Numbered from the stretch's first letter, positions 34,906 to 44,298 are shown. The stretch is DNA of 64,000 nt from Lachnoclostridium phytofermentans (GCF_000733755.1 NZ_JPOF01000007.1:434001-498000), one strand, 5' to 3'. Numbers and translations: made by a program. The notes: a model not told the origin generated them from the letters alone.

Positions 34906-37900
34906 ATGAAGAAAAAAATAAGTAAAATTCTTGGATTGCTTCTTGCAATTATGTTAGTAGTTCAAACAGCTACTACCTTTGTATTGGCAAAAGAAATAAC
35001 ATCCAATGCGACAGTTTATATTAAAAATGCTTCCACTGGTTCTTATCTTTATGCTTCTGGTTCTAGTGTGAAAGCGGGTAGTTTTCAAGAGAAAAATCCA
35101 TATTACATATGGAGTATCACGAAGAAGACAGATGGTTCATTTTGGATCCAGAATATGGGGACGAACTCTTATCTATGCTTAGAGCACGCAAGTGGAAAAG
35201 CACTTTTAGAGAGTACGATCTATGAAGTATGGATGAGTAGTAAATGGTACATCGAAGGTAATAATGATTCTTCCACGATAGATAATATGTGGAAGAGCAC
35301 AAGAAATAGTGGAACAGGTGGATACCTTTATACCAATAGTGGTAGCGCTGATGTGTTCTACGGAACTACAGCGCAACGCTGGGTTTTTGAGGATTATAGC
35401 TCATCTGCACATATTCCAGAGGACGGTGTTTCAGGTAAATTAACGAATAAAGTTGCAGCTGATACAATCGTAGTCCCTGGAGCAAACAGTGATATTTCAA
35501 GCATTGGTGCTACAATGCCATACGTGCGTTATGATTCTGAGTATGCAGTATTAGGCGGTGGAGCTAGACTAGCAACTTCAACGGATTGGGCATTAACTAA
35601 TGTTGCGAGCCAAGCATCGAATCAATCCTATGTTGTTCTTCCATCGGGTGGTTCTTATGCAGAATGGCGCCTAAACTCCTCTGGTAATGGTGTAGTTATG
35701 AGATTTACTCTACCAGATACCGCAGATGGTATGGGGCAAAGGGGATCGCTCGATGTATATGTGAATGGATCCAAAGTGAAAACAGTTGACTTAACCTCAT
35801 ATTTTATGTGGCAATATTTAAATGGTGGTGCTGGTGATACCCCAGGGAATGGAACAGCATGTTTTGCCTTTGATGAAGTACATTTTCGTTTAGATAGATC
35901 CTTAGTGCCAGGGGACACGATAAGGATTCAAAGTTCAGGTGCGAGTGGACTTACTTATGGAGTTGACTTCCTTGAAATAGAGGAAACAGGAGCTGCAATT
36001 CCTCAACCAGCTGGTTCTTATTCTGTAGCTGATTTTGGTGCTGTACCTGACGATGGTATTGATGATTATGCAGCAATTTCTGCTTGTGTTGCTGCAGCGG
36101 ATTCCAAAGGAAAGGATGTATATTTTCCAGCAGGAACCTATCATATTAACCAAATCTGGCGTTTATCTGCAACTGACATGATGATTACTGGTGCTGGTAT
36201 GTGGTATACCAATATACAATTTACAAATTCAGCACAGCAATCCGGTGGTATTTCTGGAAATGGTGATGGTAAAACAAAAAATATCGAATTTTGTAACATG
36301 TACATCAATTCCAATCTTCGTTCCCGTTATGGAGAAAATGCGATCTACAAGGGATTTATGGATGTATTTGATGGTAAATCTTTATTCCATGATGTTTGGG
36401 TAGAGCATTTTGAATGTGGATTCTGGATTGCAGATTATAATGGTTCCTTAGATTATTCAGATGGCCTTAAGATTGTAAATTGTCGTATTAGAAACAATCT
36501 TGCAGATGGTGTAAACTTCTGTCAGGGAACAAGTAATGCAACTGTGTATAATTGTTCACTGCGTAACAATGGAGATGATGGACTTGCAATGTGGAATAAT
36601 AATTTCATGTCTGCAAAGGACTTAAGCAACAATGTATTCTGTTACAATACAATTGACTTAAACTGGCGTGCTGGTGGCATTGCAGTTTATGGTGGTAATA
36701 ATCATAAGATTTATAACAATTACATAAGAGATTGCTTTATGGCATCTGGTATTCATTTAAATACTACTTTCCCAGGATATAAGTTTGATAATACACAAAG
36801 CATCCAGTTTGCTAACAATATGATCATCCGTAGCGGTTGTAGCTATGATACTTGGAGAAGTGAGTATGGCGCAGTTGATTTAACTGGTGCTGTGAAAAAT
36901 GTAACGTTTGATAATACCTATATTTACGATGCGCAACATGACGGAGTACGTTTAGGAGATAGTGTTAACAATGTTATATTTAATAAACTATATATTTATG
37001 GTACTGGTGTGGACGGCAATACCCCTTCCTACTCCTCATTGCCACATTTAGGAGCAGCCATCATGTCCTTTGGTGGAAATCCTTCTGCTACTATGAATGG
37101 ATTATATTTAAGAAATATTGCCTATAAAGATGTTTATTATCTCAATCAGGCAAACATCGTTCGTAACAATGTGACTAATGAAGGAAATGCAGCCTATACC
37201 ATACCAGGATATCGTGAAGTAGGATCATTACAAACGGATCATGGTAACCATAGTCAGGTGCCAACCATTATACCGACTGCAACACCGATTCCTACAGCAA
37301 CACCAGTTCCTACAGTAAGTCCAATCGTAACACCGACACCAACGGTAACACCAATTCCTACAGTAACACCAATTCCTACAGTAACACCAACTCCTTCTGT
37401 TCCATATGGTAATCCGGATATGATTGTAACCGATATTACTTGGTTACCAGCAAATCCAACCAATGGTAGTCAAGTGACCTTTAGTGCAGTTGTTAAGAAT
37501 CAAGGAACTGGAGTTGCTCCTGCAGGATCAATTAATGGTGTCCAATTCCAAGTAAACGGTACTTGTGTATCCTGGTCGGATACTGATAAAACTCAGATTA
37601 TGCCAGGGCAGTCTCAAACAATAACAGCAGTAAGTGGCCCTTCTGGAACACCAACCTGGACAGCAAATACCGGAACTTACACGATTACTGCTTGGGTTAA
37701 TGATGTAAATCGTTATCCAGAGTCTAATACGAATAACAATATGTTTACAAAATCACTCACTGTGACACAAGGAACGGTACAACCTACTGCTACCCCAACG
37801 CCAACACAACCATATGGCAATCCGGATATGATTGTTACGGATATTACCTGGTCTCCAGCAAGTCCTGTAAGTGGAAATCGGATTACCTTTAGTGCTGTTG

Positions 37901-38178
37901 TTAAGAATCAAGGAACCGGTGTAGCTCAGGCAGGATTAATCAATGGAGTACAATTTCAAGTGAATGGTTCCAGTGTAGCATGGTCTGATAATAATACGAC
38001 TCAAATTCAGCCAGGTCAGTCAGTAACCGTCACCGCAACTGGTGGTCCATCTGGTAGTGAAACTTATACTGCAACAGCTGGAACTTTTAGTATAACGGCT
38101 TGGGTTAATGATATAAATCGTTATCCAGAGTCTAACACAAGTAATAACACTTTTACGAAAACTATGACAGTGCGTTAG
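34906..38178 (+). CDS. Secreted multidomain beta-helix glycosidase (GH87-like) with CARDB repeats
   Basis: 1090 residues. Signal peptide 1-29 (cut after VLA). Then a ricin-like beta-trefoil (~32-165), a CBM6/35-like carbohydrate-binding domain (~180-365), and a large right-handed beta-helix (~372-780) with FGAVPDDGIDDYAAI at its start and NNGDDGLAMWN (Asp557, Asp558) in the core. The acidic pair and ADGVNFCQGTSN resemble GH87 alpha-1,3-glucanases, but another polysaccharide lyase or hydrolase is possible. A Thr-Pro linker (~785-830) and two CARDB domains (NPDMIVTDITW repeats, ~835-950 and ~975-1090) end the protein. Probably an extracellular enzyme, controlled by the upstream palindromes. Confidence 0.75.
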   Translation: MKKKISKILGLLLAIMLVVQTATTFVLAKEITSNATVYIKNASTGSYLYASGSSVKAGSFQEKNPYYIWSITKKTDGSFWIQNMGTNSYLCLEHASGKALLESTIYEVWMSSKWYIEGNNDSSTIDNMWKSTRNSGTGGYLYTNSGSADVFYGTTAQRWVFEDYSSSAHIPEDGVSGKLTNKVAADTIVVPGANSDISSIGATMPYVRYDSEYAVLGGGARLATSTDWALTNVASQASNQSYVVLPSGGSYAEWRLNSSGNGVVMRFTLPDTADGMGQRGSLDVYVNGSKVKTVDLTSYFMWQYLNGGAGDTPGNGTACFAFDEVHFRLDRSLVPGDTIRIQSSGASGLTYGVDFLEIEETGAAIPQPAGSYSVADFGAVPDDGIDDYAAISACVAAADSKGKDVYFPAGTYHINQIWRLSATDMMITGAGMWYTNIQFTNSAQQSGGISGNGDGKTKNIEFCNMYINSNLRSRYGENAIYKGFMDVFDGKSLFHDVWVEHFECGFWIADYNGSLDYSDGLKIVNCRIRNNLADGVNFCQGTSNATVYNCSLRNNGDDGLAMWNNNFMSAKDLSNNVFCYNTIDLNWRAGGIAVYGGNNHKIYNNYIRDCFMASGIHLNTTFPGYKFDNTQSIQFANNMIIRSGCSYDTWRSEYGAVDLTGAVKNVTFDNTYIYDAQHDGVRLGDSVNNVIFNKLYIYGTGVDGNTPSYSSLPHLGAAIMSFGGNPSATMNGLYLRNIAYKDVYYLNQANIVRNNVTNEGNAAYTIPGYREVGSLQTDHGNHSQVPTIIPTATPIPTATPVPTVSPIVTPTPTVTPIPTVTPIPTVTPTPSVPYGNPDMIVTDITWLPANPTNGSQVTFSAVVKNQGTGVAPAGSINGVQFQVNGTCVSWSDTDKTQIMPGQSQTITAVSGPSGTPTWTANTGTYTITAWVNDVNRYPESNTNNNMFTKSLTVTQGTVQPTATPTPTQPYGNPDMIVTDITWSPASPVSGNRITFSAVVKNQGTGVAQAGLINGVQFQVNGSSVAWSDNNTTQIQPGQSVTVTATGGPSGSETYTATAGTFSITAWVNDINRYPESNTSNNTFTKTMTVR

Positions 38179-38199
38179 TTTATATGTAGTAATGTTGAC

Positions 38200-38243
38200 T
38201 GCTGCAAACGGCATTTTTAGTAAATGTCCGTTTGCAGCATTTT
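38200..38243 (+). terminator. Terminator after the secreted glycosidase
   Basis: TGCTGCAAACGG (38200-38211) pairs perfectly with CCGTTTGCAGCA (38228-38239), followed by TTTT. Confidence 0.88.
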
Positions 38244-38400
38244 ATATATCTTCCTAATTAAATCAGAGTGAAATAATGATTGACATTAGCGTAAATTCAT
38301 ACTAACTTATCAATAATGACATATAAATAATTCATTTGAATAAATCATGATAGGAAAGGTTAGATTTAACCACTTGGTGGTAGTCTTTAGGAAAAGATAG

Positions 38401-39081
38401 ATGAAGAAAGATAGAACATTGTTAAATCGAGAAGAGATTATACGGTATCTTGGCTACCAGAATCAAGAACCAGATGAGATCATGTTGGAAGAAATCAAGA
38501 TTTGTGAAGATGAGTTTTATAAAGTTATGAAACCTAACTTTCATTATGAGGTATTTGATCTTAAAAGAGAAGGTGAGCGATTAATTCTTGCTGATGATAG
38601 TTTTGAATTTCTTGGCGAGGATATTAAGAAGCATCTGGAGGGGTGTGAGAAAGTGGCATTCAGCTGTGCAACCTTATCTCTGGGCGTTGATGAATTAATT
38701 GATCAAGCACAGAAAGAAGACATGTTAATGGCATTTATTTATGATGCGATTGCAAATGCGGTAATAGAAGAGGTTCGTGCGAATGCCGAGCGATCTATTG
38801 CTAATAGATTTCCAGACTATTTTTGTAATTGGCAATATGGAATTGGGTATGGAGATTTACCACTTTCATTGCAACCTTTGTTTTTAAAACGTATCGAAGC
38901 AGAAGAAAAGATAGGTTTAACTTGTAATGATCGCTGTTTGTTAGTACCATTAAAGTCAGTAACAGGATTCATTGGTTTATCTAAAAAAGAGCAAGAAAAT
39001 AAAAGTTGTAACCAAAGAGGCTGTCAAACTTGTAATCATCGAGAAAATTGTATCTATCAGAAGAAGGTTGTGGGAGAATAG
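38401..39081 (+). CDS. B12-dependent methionine synthase activation-domain protein
   Basis: 226 residues. The segments FSCATLSLGVDELI, ANAVIEEVRANAE, WQYGIGYGDLPLSLQPLFL and LVPLKSVTGFIGLSKKEQ match the MetH activation (AdoMet-binding, reactivation) domain as a stand-alone protein, common in clostridia. The C-terminal tail has a Cys cluster (CNQRGCQTCNHRENC) that may bind a metal or Fe-S centre. Role: reductive reactivation of cobalamin in methionine synthase. A TTGACA box at 38280 with a weak -10 is the nearest promoter candidate. Confidence 0.85.
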   Translation: MKKDRTLLNREEIIRYLGYQNQEPDEIMLEEIKICEDEFYKVMKPNFHYEVFDLKREGERLILADDSFEFLGEDIKKHLEGCEKVAFSCATLSLGVDELIDQAQKEDMLMAFIYDAIANAVIEEVRANAERSIANRFPDYFCNWQYGIGYGDLPLSLQPLFLKRIEAEEKIGLTCNDRCLLVPLKSVTGFIGLSKKEQENKSCNQRGCQTCNHRENCIYQKKVVGE

Positions 39082-39085
39082 ATAG

Positions 39086-39119
39086 AAAAGGCATGGAACA
39101 TAAAAGTTCCATGCCTTTT
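39086..39119. terminator. Bidirectional terminator
   Basis: AAAAGGCATGGAAC (39086-39099) pairs perfectly with GTTCCATGCCTTTT (39106-39119), loop of 6. Its right end overlaps the stop codon of the convergent YhhN gene. Confidence 0.9.
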
Positions 39120-39813
39120 AAAATGCATAGTGAGAAGAAAGATAAATAGTAAGTGCAAGAAGCAACTGACCAGAAAAATAATAGAGTAAAGCCACTGTAT
39201 CAGAAAGGCTAGTTTCTTTATACAAAGTGTTTCTTGCAAGCAAGACGTCGCTAACGACAATTAGCACAGATGCTAAGGCAATAGGAAATCCCCATATGCC
39301 AATTGTGACTGGAAGCGTTAAACCTAGGGATAGAGTAGTAAAAATTGTGAGTCCGTAGAGAAAATAAAAGTACTTTTCTTTTCCGAGTCGTACACTAAAG
39401 CGATAGAAATAACAAAGAGCTATTCCGGTAAAAATCGAAATCATAGGAATGCAAATAATCGGAAAACCACCAAGCTCAATAAAATAGACAATATAGGCAA
39501 TATGACCAAGGAAGAAGAGAATTCCTCCAATGTAAACCTGGATACCCAATAGTACATCAGCAAACAAGCATATAGTAAGCCCAATCAGTACAGAACGACT
39601 AAAAAAAGAAGAAGGTAGATGATAAGTAATTTGTGAAGTCATTGCTTTCCAATAGCCCCAATAAGATAGAATTACGGCAACAAAAGTAGTAGCTCCTTTG
39701 ACGAACAAACTAAGCTTTTTATTTCTTCCTCTTCTTTTTAAGGATAGATAACAAGGCATGAGTATAAAAATCATGAGAAAGATACCAAACATTGCAATAA
39801 TGAAAGCTTGCAT
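39118..39813 (-). CDS. YhhN-family (lysoplasmalogenase-like) membrane protein
   Basis: 231 residues with about eight membrane helices. The features FSRSVLIGLTICLFADVLLG, FFLGHIAYIVYF, and VVSDVLLARNT fit YhhN/TMEM86, whose animal members hydrolyse lysoplasmalogens. Plasmalogens occur in anaerobic clostridia, so a lipid role is plausible. The ATG at 39813 follows GAAGGGTG; the longer frame from 39903 lacks a ribosome site. Confidence 0.8.
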   Translation of the reverse strand: MQAFIIAMFGIFLMIFILMPCYLSLKRRGRNKKLSLFVKGATTFVAVILSYWGYWKAMTSQITYHLPSSFFSRSVLIGLTICLFADVLLGIQVYIGGILFFLGHIAYIVYFIELGGFPIICIPMISIFTGIALCYFYRFSVRLGKEKYFYFLYGLTIFTTLSLGLTLPVTIGIWGFPIALASVLIVVSDVLLARNTLYKETSLSDTVALLYYFSGQLLLALTIYLSSHYAF

Positions 39814-39971
39814 CGGTAAAACACCCTTCAAACTCTTATTGTTATATGTATATTGGATATAACATGTCAGAATACGTATTTTCCTTAAATGGTTTTCTAT
39901 CAATTGTGCTAATACTAATTAAGTGAATAAGGATAAGTAATATTCTTAAGAAAAATCGTAGTATTTCTCTA

Positions 39972-40415
39972 CTACTTTTGAAGTTTTTTGATAAACTCAG
40001 ATAGTTTTGATTCCCCTATCACAGTGATTCCGTGCTCTGCTAATAAGTTTGCGGTGATACCGTTTCCAGTTATTAACGAGCCAGTAAAGCTTCCATCGTA
40101 TATTTGACCAAAACCGCAGGAAGGACTTCGTTCTTTTAGGATAGCATAGGAACAGTGATAAAGTTTTGCAAGTTTTAATGATTCTATAGCCCCTGCTTTA
40201 AATTGTGCTGTAACATCGATACCAGTTTTACTAAAAACAGTTTGATTTTGTATTTCAGAGGCTGGTCGTGGGGTGGGAAGTCCACCTAACTGTTCTGGAC
40301 AAATTGGAATTAGATGATGATGCTCTTGTAACGTTAATAAATCTTCTTGTAATTTTCCTTCCCCATTGTACCTACAATTTACTCCGAGTAAGCAAGCACT
40401 CACTAATATATTCAT
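39972..40415 (-). CDS. DUF523 family protein
   Basis: 147 residues. It begins MNILVSACLLGVNCRYNG and has PICPEQLGGLPTPRPASEI and LKERSPSCG, the hallmark motifs of DUF523, with conserved cysteines in CLLG.NCRYNG, CPEQLGG and SPSCG. The cysteine pattern suggests a metal or Fe-S site; the function is not established. AAAGGAG precedes the ATG. Confidence 0.93.
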   Translation of the reverse strand: MNILVSACLLGVNCRYNGEGKLQEDLLTLQEHHHLIPICPEQLGGLPTPRPASEIQNQTVFSKTGIDVTAQFKAGAIESLKLAKLYHCSYAILKERSPSCGFGQIYDGSFTGSLITGNGITANLLAEHGITVIGESKLSEFIKKLQK

Positions 40416-40495
40416 ATGAAAACTCCTTTCAACTAAAAAAAATGATGTCTCATTATTTTCAAAATCGCTTGCATAACAATTGCAAGTGGTGATAT

Positions 40496-40688
40496 ATTAT
40501 AGGAACAAAAAAGCATGTTCCTATAATCGAATATATGGTGCGAATAGCGCACCTTTTATGAGAAATAGCTTCGCAATTTCTCATAAGCTATATAATTGAA
40601 ACTAAAAGCGTGTTTCAATTATCGGATTGACGGTGCAAAAGTCGCACCTTTTATCAGAATCTGCTTCGCATCTTCTGATAAGCTATAT
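40496..40688. repeat. Two tandem ~96-bp modules of three hairpins each
   Basis: Module 1 (40496-40591): stem ATTATAGGAACA/TGTTCCTATAAT (40496-40507, 40516-40527), stem GGTGCG/CGCACC (40537-40542, 40548-40553) followed by TTTTAT, stem TTATGAGAAAT/ATTTCTCATAA (40556-40566, 40576-40586) with loop AGCTTCGCA, then GCTATATAAT. Module 2 (40592-40688) has the same order with different stems: ATAATTGAAAC/GTTTCAATTAT, GGTGC/GCACC, TTATCAGAA/TTCTGATAA around TGCTTCGCA, then GCTATATTAT. It lies between divergent genes. Confidence 0.85.
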
Positions 40689-40821
40689 TATGTAATCATT
40701 ATAGCAGTTTTTTAGAGAGTAAGATACTTTCTTTTGCACTTGTAAAAAATATGTGTTACCATAAAGATTAAGAGATTAGTGTTCTATGATTCTGTTACAT
40801 AGAGTAGAAAGGGTAGAAAGC

Positions 40822-41526
40822 ATGTTATCGACCAATCTGCAATATCATATTGTGTATAGTAAGCGAAGAACCGTTGGGATTGAGATAAGTCCAGATGGAA
40901 CGGTTACAGTTCGCGCGCCTTTACGGATGCCCGAAAAGGATATTGAACAGATTCTGATGTCAAAACTTGACTGGATAGAGCAAAAAAGAAGGATGTTCCA
41001 AAGAAAATCCGAGAAGGCAAATCGTGTTTTGAACACAGAATATGAAGAAGGAAGCCTTATGCCATTTCGTGGAGAACGATATCCAATCCATCGGTCATTT
41101 CATCAAGGCTTGAAAAAGCCTATTGTATCCTTTGATGGTAATAGTTTTACAGTCCGCATTGGAAAAGAAGATAAGGATAGTATAAGACAGGCTTTTCTTG
41201 TCTGGTATAAAAAGGCAGCTACCGAGGAGTTTCTTCAACGTGTCGACTTTTACAAGGCTCTCATGCAGGAAACGGTTGGTACTGTTCGAATCAAAGATCA
41301 AAAAAGTTGTTACGGTAGCTGTTCCTCGAAGCGTAATCTCAACTTTAATTGGAAATGTATCCTTGCACCTTCCGAAGTATTAGATTATATTGTTGTTCAT
41401 GAACTGTGTCATCTACGCCATATGAATCACTCCAAAGAGTTTTGGGCTGAGGTGGAAGGCATATTTCCTAACTATGCTAAGGCGAAGCGCTGGTTAAAAG
41501 AAAATGGTATCTTATTGGAAATATAG
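40822..41526 (+). CDS. YgjP-like zinc metallopeptidase (DUF45)
   Basis: 234 residues. The metal site is HELCH (193-197) in VVHELCHLRHMNHSKEFW, with the third His in the NHSKEFW segment; RIKDQKSCYGSCSSKRNLNFNWKCILAP is the conserved preceding region of the YgjP/WLM-type family. Function in bacteria unknown. The ATG at 40822 has AAAGGG 8 bases upstream; the ATG at 40786 lacks one. Confidence 0.9.
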   Translation: MLSTNLQYHIVYSKRRTVGIEISPDGTVTVRAPLRMPEKDIEQILMSKLDWIEQKRRMFQRKSEKANRVLNTEYEEGSLMPFRGERYPIHRSFHQGLKKPIVSFDGNSFTVRIGKEDKDSIRQAFLVWYKKAATEEFLQRVDFYKALMQETVGTVRIKDQKSCYGSCSSKRNLNFNWKCILAPSEVLDYIVVHELCHLRHMNHSKEFWAEVEGIFPNYAKAKRWLKENGILLEI

Positions 41527-41923
41527 TTGAACATAGTTAACTCAAGATGAAAAATGATGAAACTTTTTAGGGATGAAGGTAGATTTCATACGACAAGGTT
41601 TATTATTTTAAAGATAAAAAATAAAACGAAAGAATTTGATAATCCTTATATGAATTAAGATTTGAAAGTAATAAAGGAGTAACATCGATAATTTCCTATT
41701 TATATGTTATCTGTATCTATATTTAAAAATTTTATATGAAAATATAACAGCAAGAGTTACATCAAAAGCTGTCATTATAACTAAAACATACCAGTGTATT
41801 ATAAAAATCACTGCATATACTAAGAGCGTAACAAACAACAACATTTTCTGACGAAAAAACAGCTTAGTAATACCGTTTGGTAGACAGCTTAGAGAGTCAG
41901 ACCATGAAATGGAGGAGTTTATT
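41527..41923. other. Intergenic, no gene supported
   Basis: About 400 AT-rich bases between the YgjP-like gene and the SASP gene. A 45-codon hydrophobic frame on the minus strand (41707-41844) lacks a ribosome site. No terminator with a clear T run was seen. A sigma-G promoter for the SASP gene is expected here but I could not place it with confidence. Confidence 0.5.
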
Positions 41924-42127
41924 ATGAGTTCTAGCAGAAACCGTGTAGAAGTTCCTGAGGCAAAGGAAGCATTAAATCGTTTTAAGATGGAATGTGCATC
42001 TGAACTTGGTGTACCTTTAACTAATGGATATAACGGTAACTTAACATCTTACCAAAATGGTAGCGTAGGTGGACAGATGGTTCGTAAGATGATTAAGGCA
42101 CAGGAAGAACAGATGGCAGGCAAATAG
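41924..42127 (+). CDS. Alpha/beta-type small acid-soluble spore protein
   Basis: 67 residues, full length for an alpha/beta SASP, which coats and protects DNA in the dormant spore. The features VPEAKEALNRFKMECASELGV and GGQMVRKMIKAQEEQM are the two conserved SASP helices; the germination protease site lies in the first. GGAGG is correctly spaced before the ATG at 41924, while an ATG at 41909 overlaps it. Confidence 0.95.
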   Translation: MSSSRNRVEVPEAKEALNRFKMECASELGVPLTNGYNGNLTSYQNGSVGGQMVRKMIKAQEEQMAGK

Positions 42128-42198
42128 CCTAAGTAGAGTACAGAAGTAATCTATGGATAAATATTGAGTCATTCTGCTAACCGCAGTAATCTCATAAT

Positions 42199-42230
42199 AA
42201 ACAGCAACCGGCAGATGTCGGTTGCTGTTT
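42199..42230 (+). terminator. Terminator after the SASP gene
   Basis: AAACAGCAACCG (42199-42210) pairs perfectly with CGGTTGCTGTTT (42219-42230). The T run is only three long but belongs to the stem end. Confidence 0.75.
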
Positions 42231-42313
42231 CCGTTGATCTTCCTTAATCGTTCTAATTTTATGAAATAATGGCTAAATACATGGTATGTTTGCACTAAAC
42301 GTTGAAAAATTGA

Positions 42314-42341
42314 TTGACATTTAGCAAGAATATACTACAAT
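42314..42341 (+). promoter_or_regulatory. Promoter of the rsmD-coaD operon
   Basis: TTGACA (42314-42319), 16-bp spacer, TACAAT (42336-42341), ~200 bp before rsmD. Confidence 0.75.
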
Positions 42342-42364
42342 ATGATTATATGCAAAATAAAGTA

Positions 42365-42406
42365 AGTGAATTAAGTTTTTCGATGTTGCATCGATGAAAA
42401 TTCACT
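42365..42406 (+). other. Hairpin in the rsmD leader
   Basis: AGTGAA (42365-42370) pairs with TTCACT (42401-42406), TTTT with AAAA, and CGATG (42381-42385) with CATCG around loop TTG. A structured leader, no T run; role unknown. Confidence 0.55.
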
Positions 42407-42542
42407 GATTTCTGTATAGGAATCATCGTACATTGAGTAGAATGCCAAACGAATTGTTTAGAATTAAATTCTATCATTGAAAAGGTTACACACTGAATGT
42501 AAAAAAAAGTAATTGCAAGAAACCGAAATTGGAGTATAATAT

Positions 42543-43100
42543 ATGAGAGTTATCGCTGGAAAAGCTAGGAGAACATTGTTAATAGCCCCTAAGGGATTAG
42601 ATACTAGACCAACTACAGATCGCACAAAGGAAACATTATTTAATATTCTTCAAGGTGATTTGGCAGACAGTTCTTTTTTAGATTTGTTTAGCGGCAGTGG
42701 TGCTATCGGAATAGAAGCTCTTAGTAGAGGCGCAGATTTTGCAGTATTTTCTGATACAAGTAAAGAAGCTGTTGATTGCATTCGGGCAAATATCAAAGCA
42801 ACCCACATGGAGGGACAGGCTTTGGTATTGCAAAAAGATGCAATTGCAACTATTAAGGAAATGGAAACAGCTGGCAAGGTATTTCAGATTATCTTTATGG
42901 ATCCACCTTATGATTGTGGTCATGAAAAAATAATTTTACAAATGTTAGAGAAATCTAGCATTATTGATGAGGATACGATAATAGTGGTAGAGGCCTCTTT
43001 GGCAACGAAATTTGATTACTTAAAGACAAGTAGGTTTCGCGTATACAGAGAAAAAGAATATAAAACAAATAAACATGTTTTTATAGAAGTGATAGGCTAA
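42543..43100 (+). CDS. rsmD: 16S rRNA (guanine966-N2)-methyltransferase
   Basis: 185 residues. SAM motif LDLFSGSGAIGIEAL, catalytic motif IIFMDPPYD, and opening MRVIAGKARRTLLIAP with RPTTDRTKETLFNIL are diagnostic for RsmD, which methylates G966 in helix 31 of 16S rRNA. It precedes coaD by 33 bp, the usual Firmicutes order. Confidence 0.95.
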   Translation: MRVIAGKARRTLLIAPKGLDTRPTTDRTKETLFNILQGDLADSSFLDLFSGSGAIGIEALSRGADFAVFSDTSKEAVDCIRANIKATHMEGQALVLQKDAIATIKEMETAGKVFQIIFMDPPYDCGHEKIILQMLEKSSIIDEDTIIVVEASLATKFDYLKTSRFRVYREKEYKTNKHVFIEVIG

Positions 43101-43133
43101 GGAACCGTCGATCCCATAGTTTGGAGGAATTTG

Positions 43134-43625
43134 ATGAAAATAGGGATATATCCGGGCAGCTTTGACCCAGTTACATTAGGACATCTGGATGTAATAAAAA
43201 GGTCTGCGAAAATTATGGATGAATTAGTGATTGGAGTATTAGCGAATAGTTCCAAAACACCGTTATTTACAGTGGAAGATAGAGTAAAGTTAATTGAATG
43301 TGTGGTAAAAGACATACCGAATGTAAAGGTAATGGCCTTTGATGGTTTAACGGTAGATTTTGCGAAAAAGTTAGGTGCTAAATTTTTAATTCGTGGCTTG
43401 CGTGCTATTACTGATTTTGAATACGAATTACAAATTGCTCAAACAAATCACAAATTAGATGAGGAAATTGATACGGTATTCTTTACAACGAGTGTAGAAT
43501 ATTCTTATTTAAGCTCCAGTATTGTAAAGGAGATAGCTAGTTATGGCGGTGACATATCGAAATTTGTCCCAAAAAGTATTATTCAAGTGATTTATGACAA
43601 ATACAATAGAAAGAGGAGTGAATAA
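43134..43625 (+). CDS. coaD: Phosphopantetheine adenylyltransferase
   Basis: 163 residues, full length. It begins [20 protein letters not shown] with the TxGH nucleotidyltransferase motif and contains [17 protein letters not shown] and [14 protein letters not shown], all typical of CoaD, the penultimate step in coenzyme A synthesis. GGAGGA lies before the ATG; a TTG at 43131 is the alternative. The next gene starts one base after its stop. Confidence 0.96.
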   Translation: MKIGIYPGSFDPVTLGHLDVIKRSAKIMDELVIGVLANSSKTPLFTVEDRVKLIECVVKDIPNVKVMAFDGLTVDFAKKLGAKFLIRGLRAITDFEYELQIAQTNHKLDEEIDTVFFTTSVEYSYLSSSIVKEIASYGGDISKFVPKSIIQVIYDKYNRKRSE

Positions 43626-43626
43626 G

Positions 43627-44298
43627 ATGGGTATCAGCAGAATCGAACAATTGATTGAGGATATATATGAGTTTGTAGAGAGTTGCAAGATGCAACCACT
43701 TTCACAGACGAAGGTAATCGTACCGAAAGATCAGTTATATGATTTGCTAGATGAGCTGAGACTTCGCACGCCGGATGAAATCAAGCGCTATCAAAAGATT
43801 ATTGCAAACCGTGATGCTATCATAGCGGATGCAGAGCAAAAGGCACTATCGATTCAAGCTGAAGCGAAGGAAAAGGCGAAAAATCTAATTAATGAGAATG
43901 AGATTATGCAGCAAGCTTATTATCAGGCAAATGAGATGGTAAGTAATGCAAGTGCTCAAGCAGAAGCTGTCTTAAAAAGTGCAAATGATGATGCAGAGCA
44001 AATTCGTGAAGGAGCACTCGCATATACGAATGAGATTCTTTCAGACGTTGAGAAAATATTATCGAATGCGTATGAAAGCACTCGACAAAAATCTGAGACC
44101 TTAGTAAGCTCGTTAAAGACAAGTCTTGATATCGTTATTAATAACAAGCGTGAAATTGTTGAATCACTCACTCCACAGCAGGATTTCGCAGCTCCAACGC
44201 AAGAATACCGAAAGGAAGAACAACAACAATCGCAAGATGAATATGACGACGGCGACTTTGACTTCGATGAGAATACTTTTTTAGAAGATATTGATTAA
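43627..44298 (+). CDS. Coiled-coil protein (ATPase-H/DivIVA-like)
   Basis: 223 residues. Opens ISRIEQLIEDIYEFVESCKM...VIVPKDQLYDLLDELRLRTPDEIKRYQKI, followed by a long Ala/Glu-rich coiled coil (~60-185, e.g. ADAEQKALSIQAEAKEKAKNL) and an acidic tail (DEYDDGDFDFDENTF). Similar clostridial proteins next to coaD are usually labelled ATPase or V-type ATP synthase subunit H, from coiled-coil similarity only. A DivIVA-like scaffold role is an inference. GAGGAG precedes the ATG; translation is coupled to coaD. Confidence 0.75.
   Translation: MGISRIEQLIEDIYEFVESCKMQPLSQTKVIVPKDQLYDLLDELRLRTPDEIKRYQKIIANRDAIIADAEQKALSIQAEAKEKAKNLINENEIMQQAYYQANEMVSNASAQAEAVLKSANDDAEQIREGALAYTNEILSDVEKILSNAYESTRQKSETLVSSLKTSLDIVINNKREIVESLTPQQDFAAPTQEYRKEEQQQSQDEYDDGDFDFDENTFLEDID

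Noticed and set aside
37254-37463. Minus-strand frame rich in VGIGVTVG repeats
   Set aside because: Shadow of the Thr-Pro linker of the secreted glycosidase.
38280-38308. Promoter TTGACA-17-TAACTT before the MetH-activation-domain gene
   Set aside because: The -10 box is a poor match, so it is mentioned only as a candidate with that gene.
41707-41844. 45-codon hydrophobic minus-strand frame (MLLFVTLLVYAVIF...) in the YgjP-SASP gap
   Set aside because: No ribosome site before the ATG, and AT-rich DNA often gives hydrophobic frames; the open frame runs on upstream without a start.
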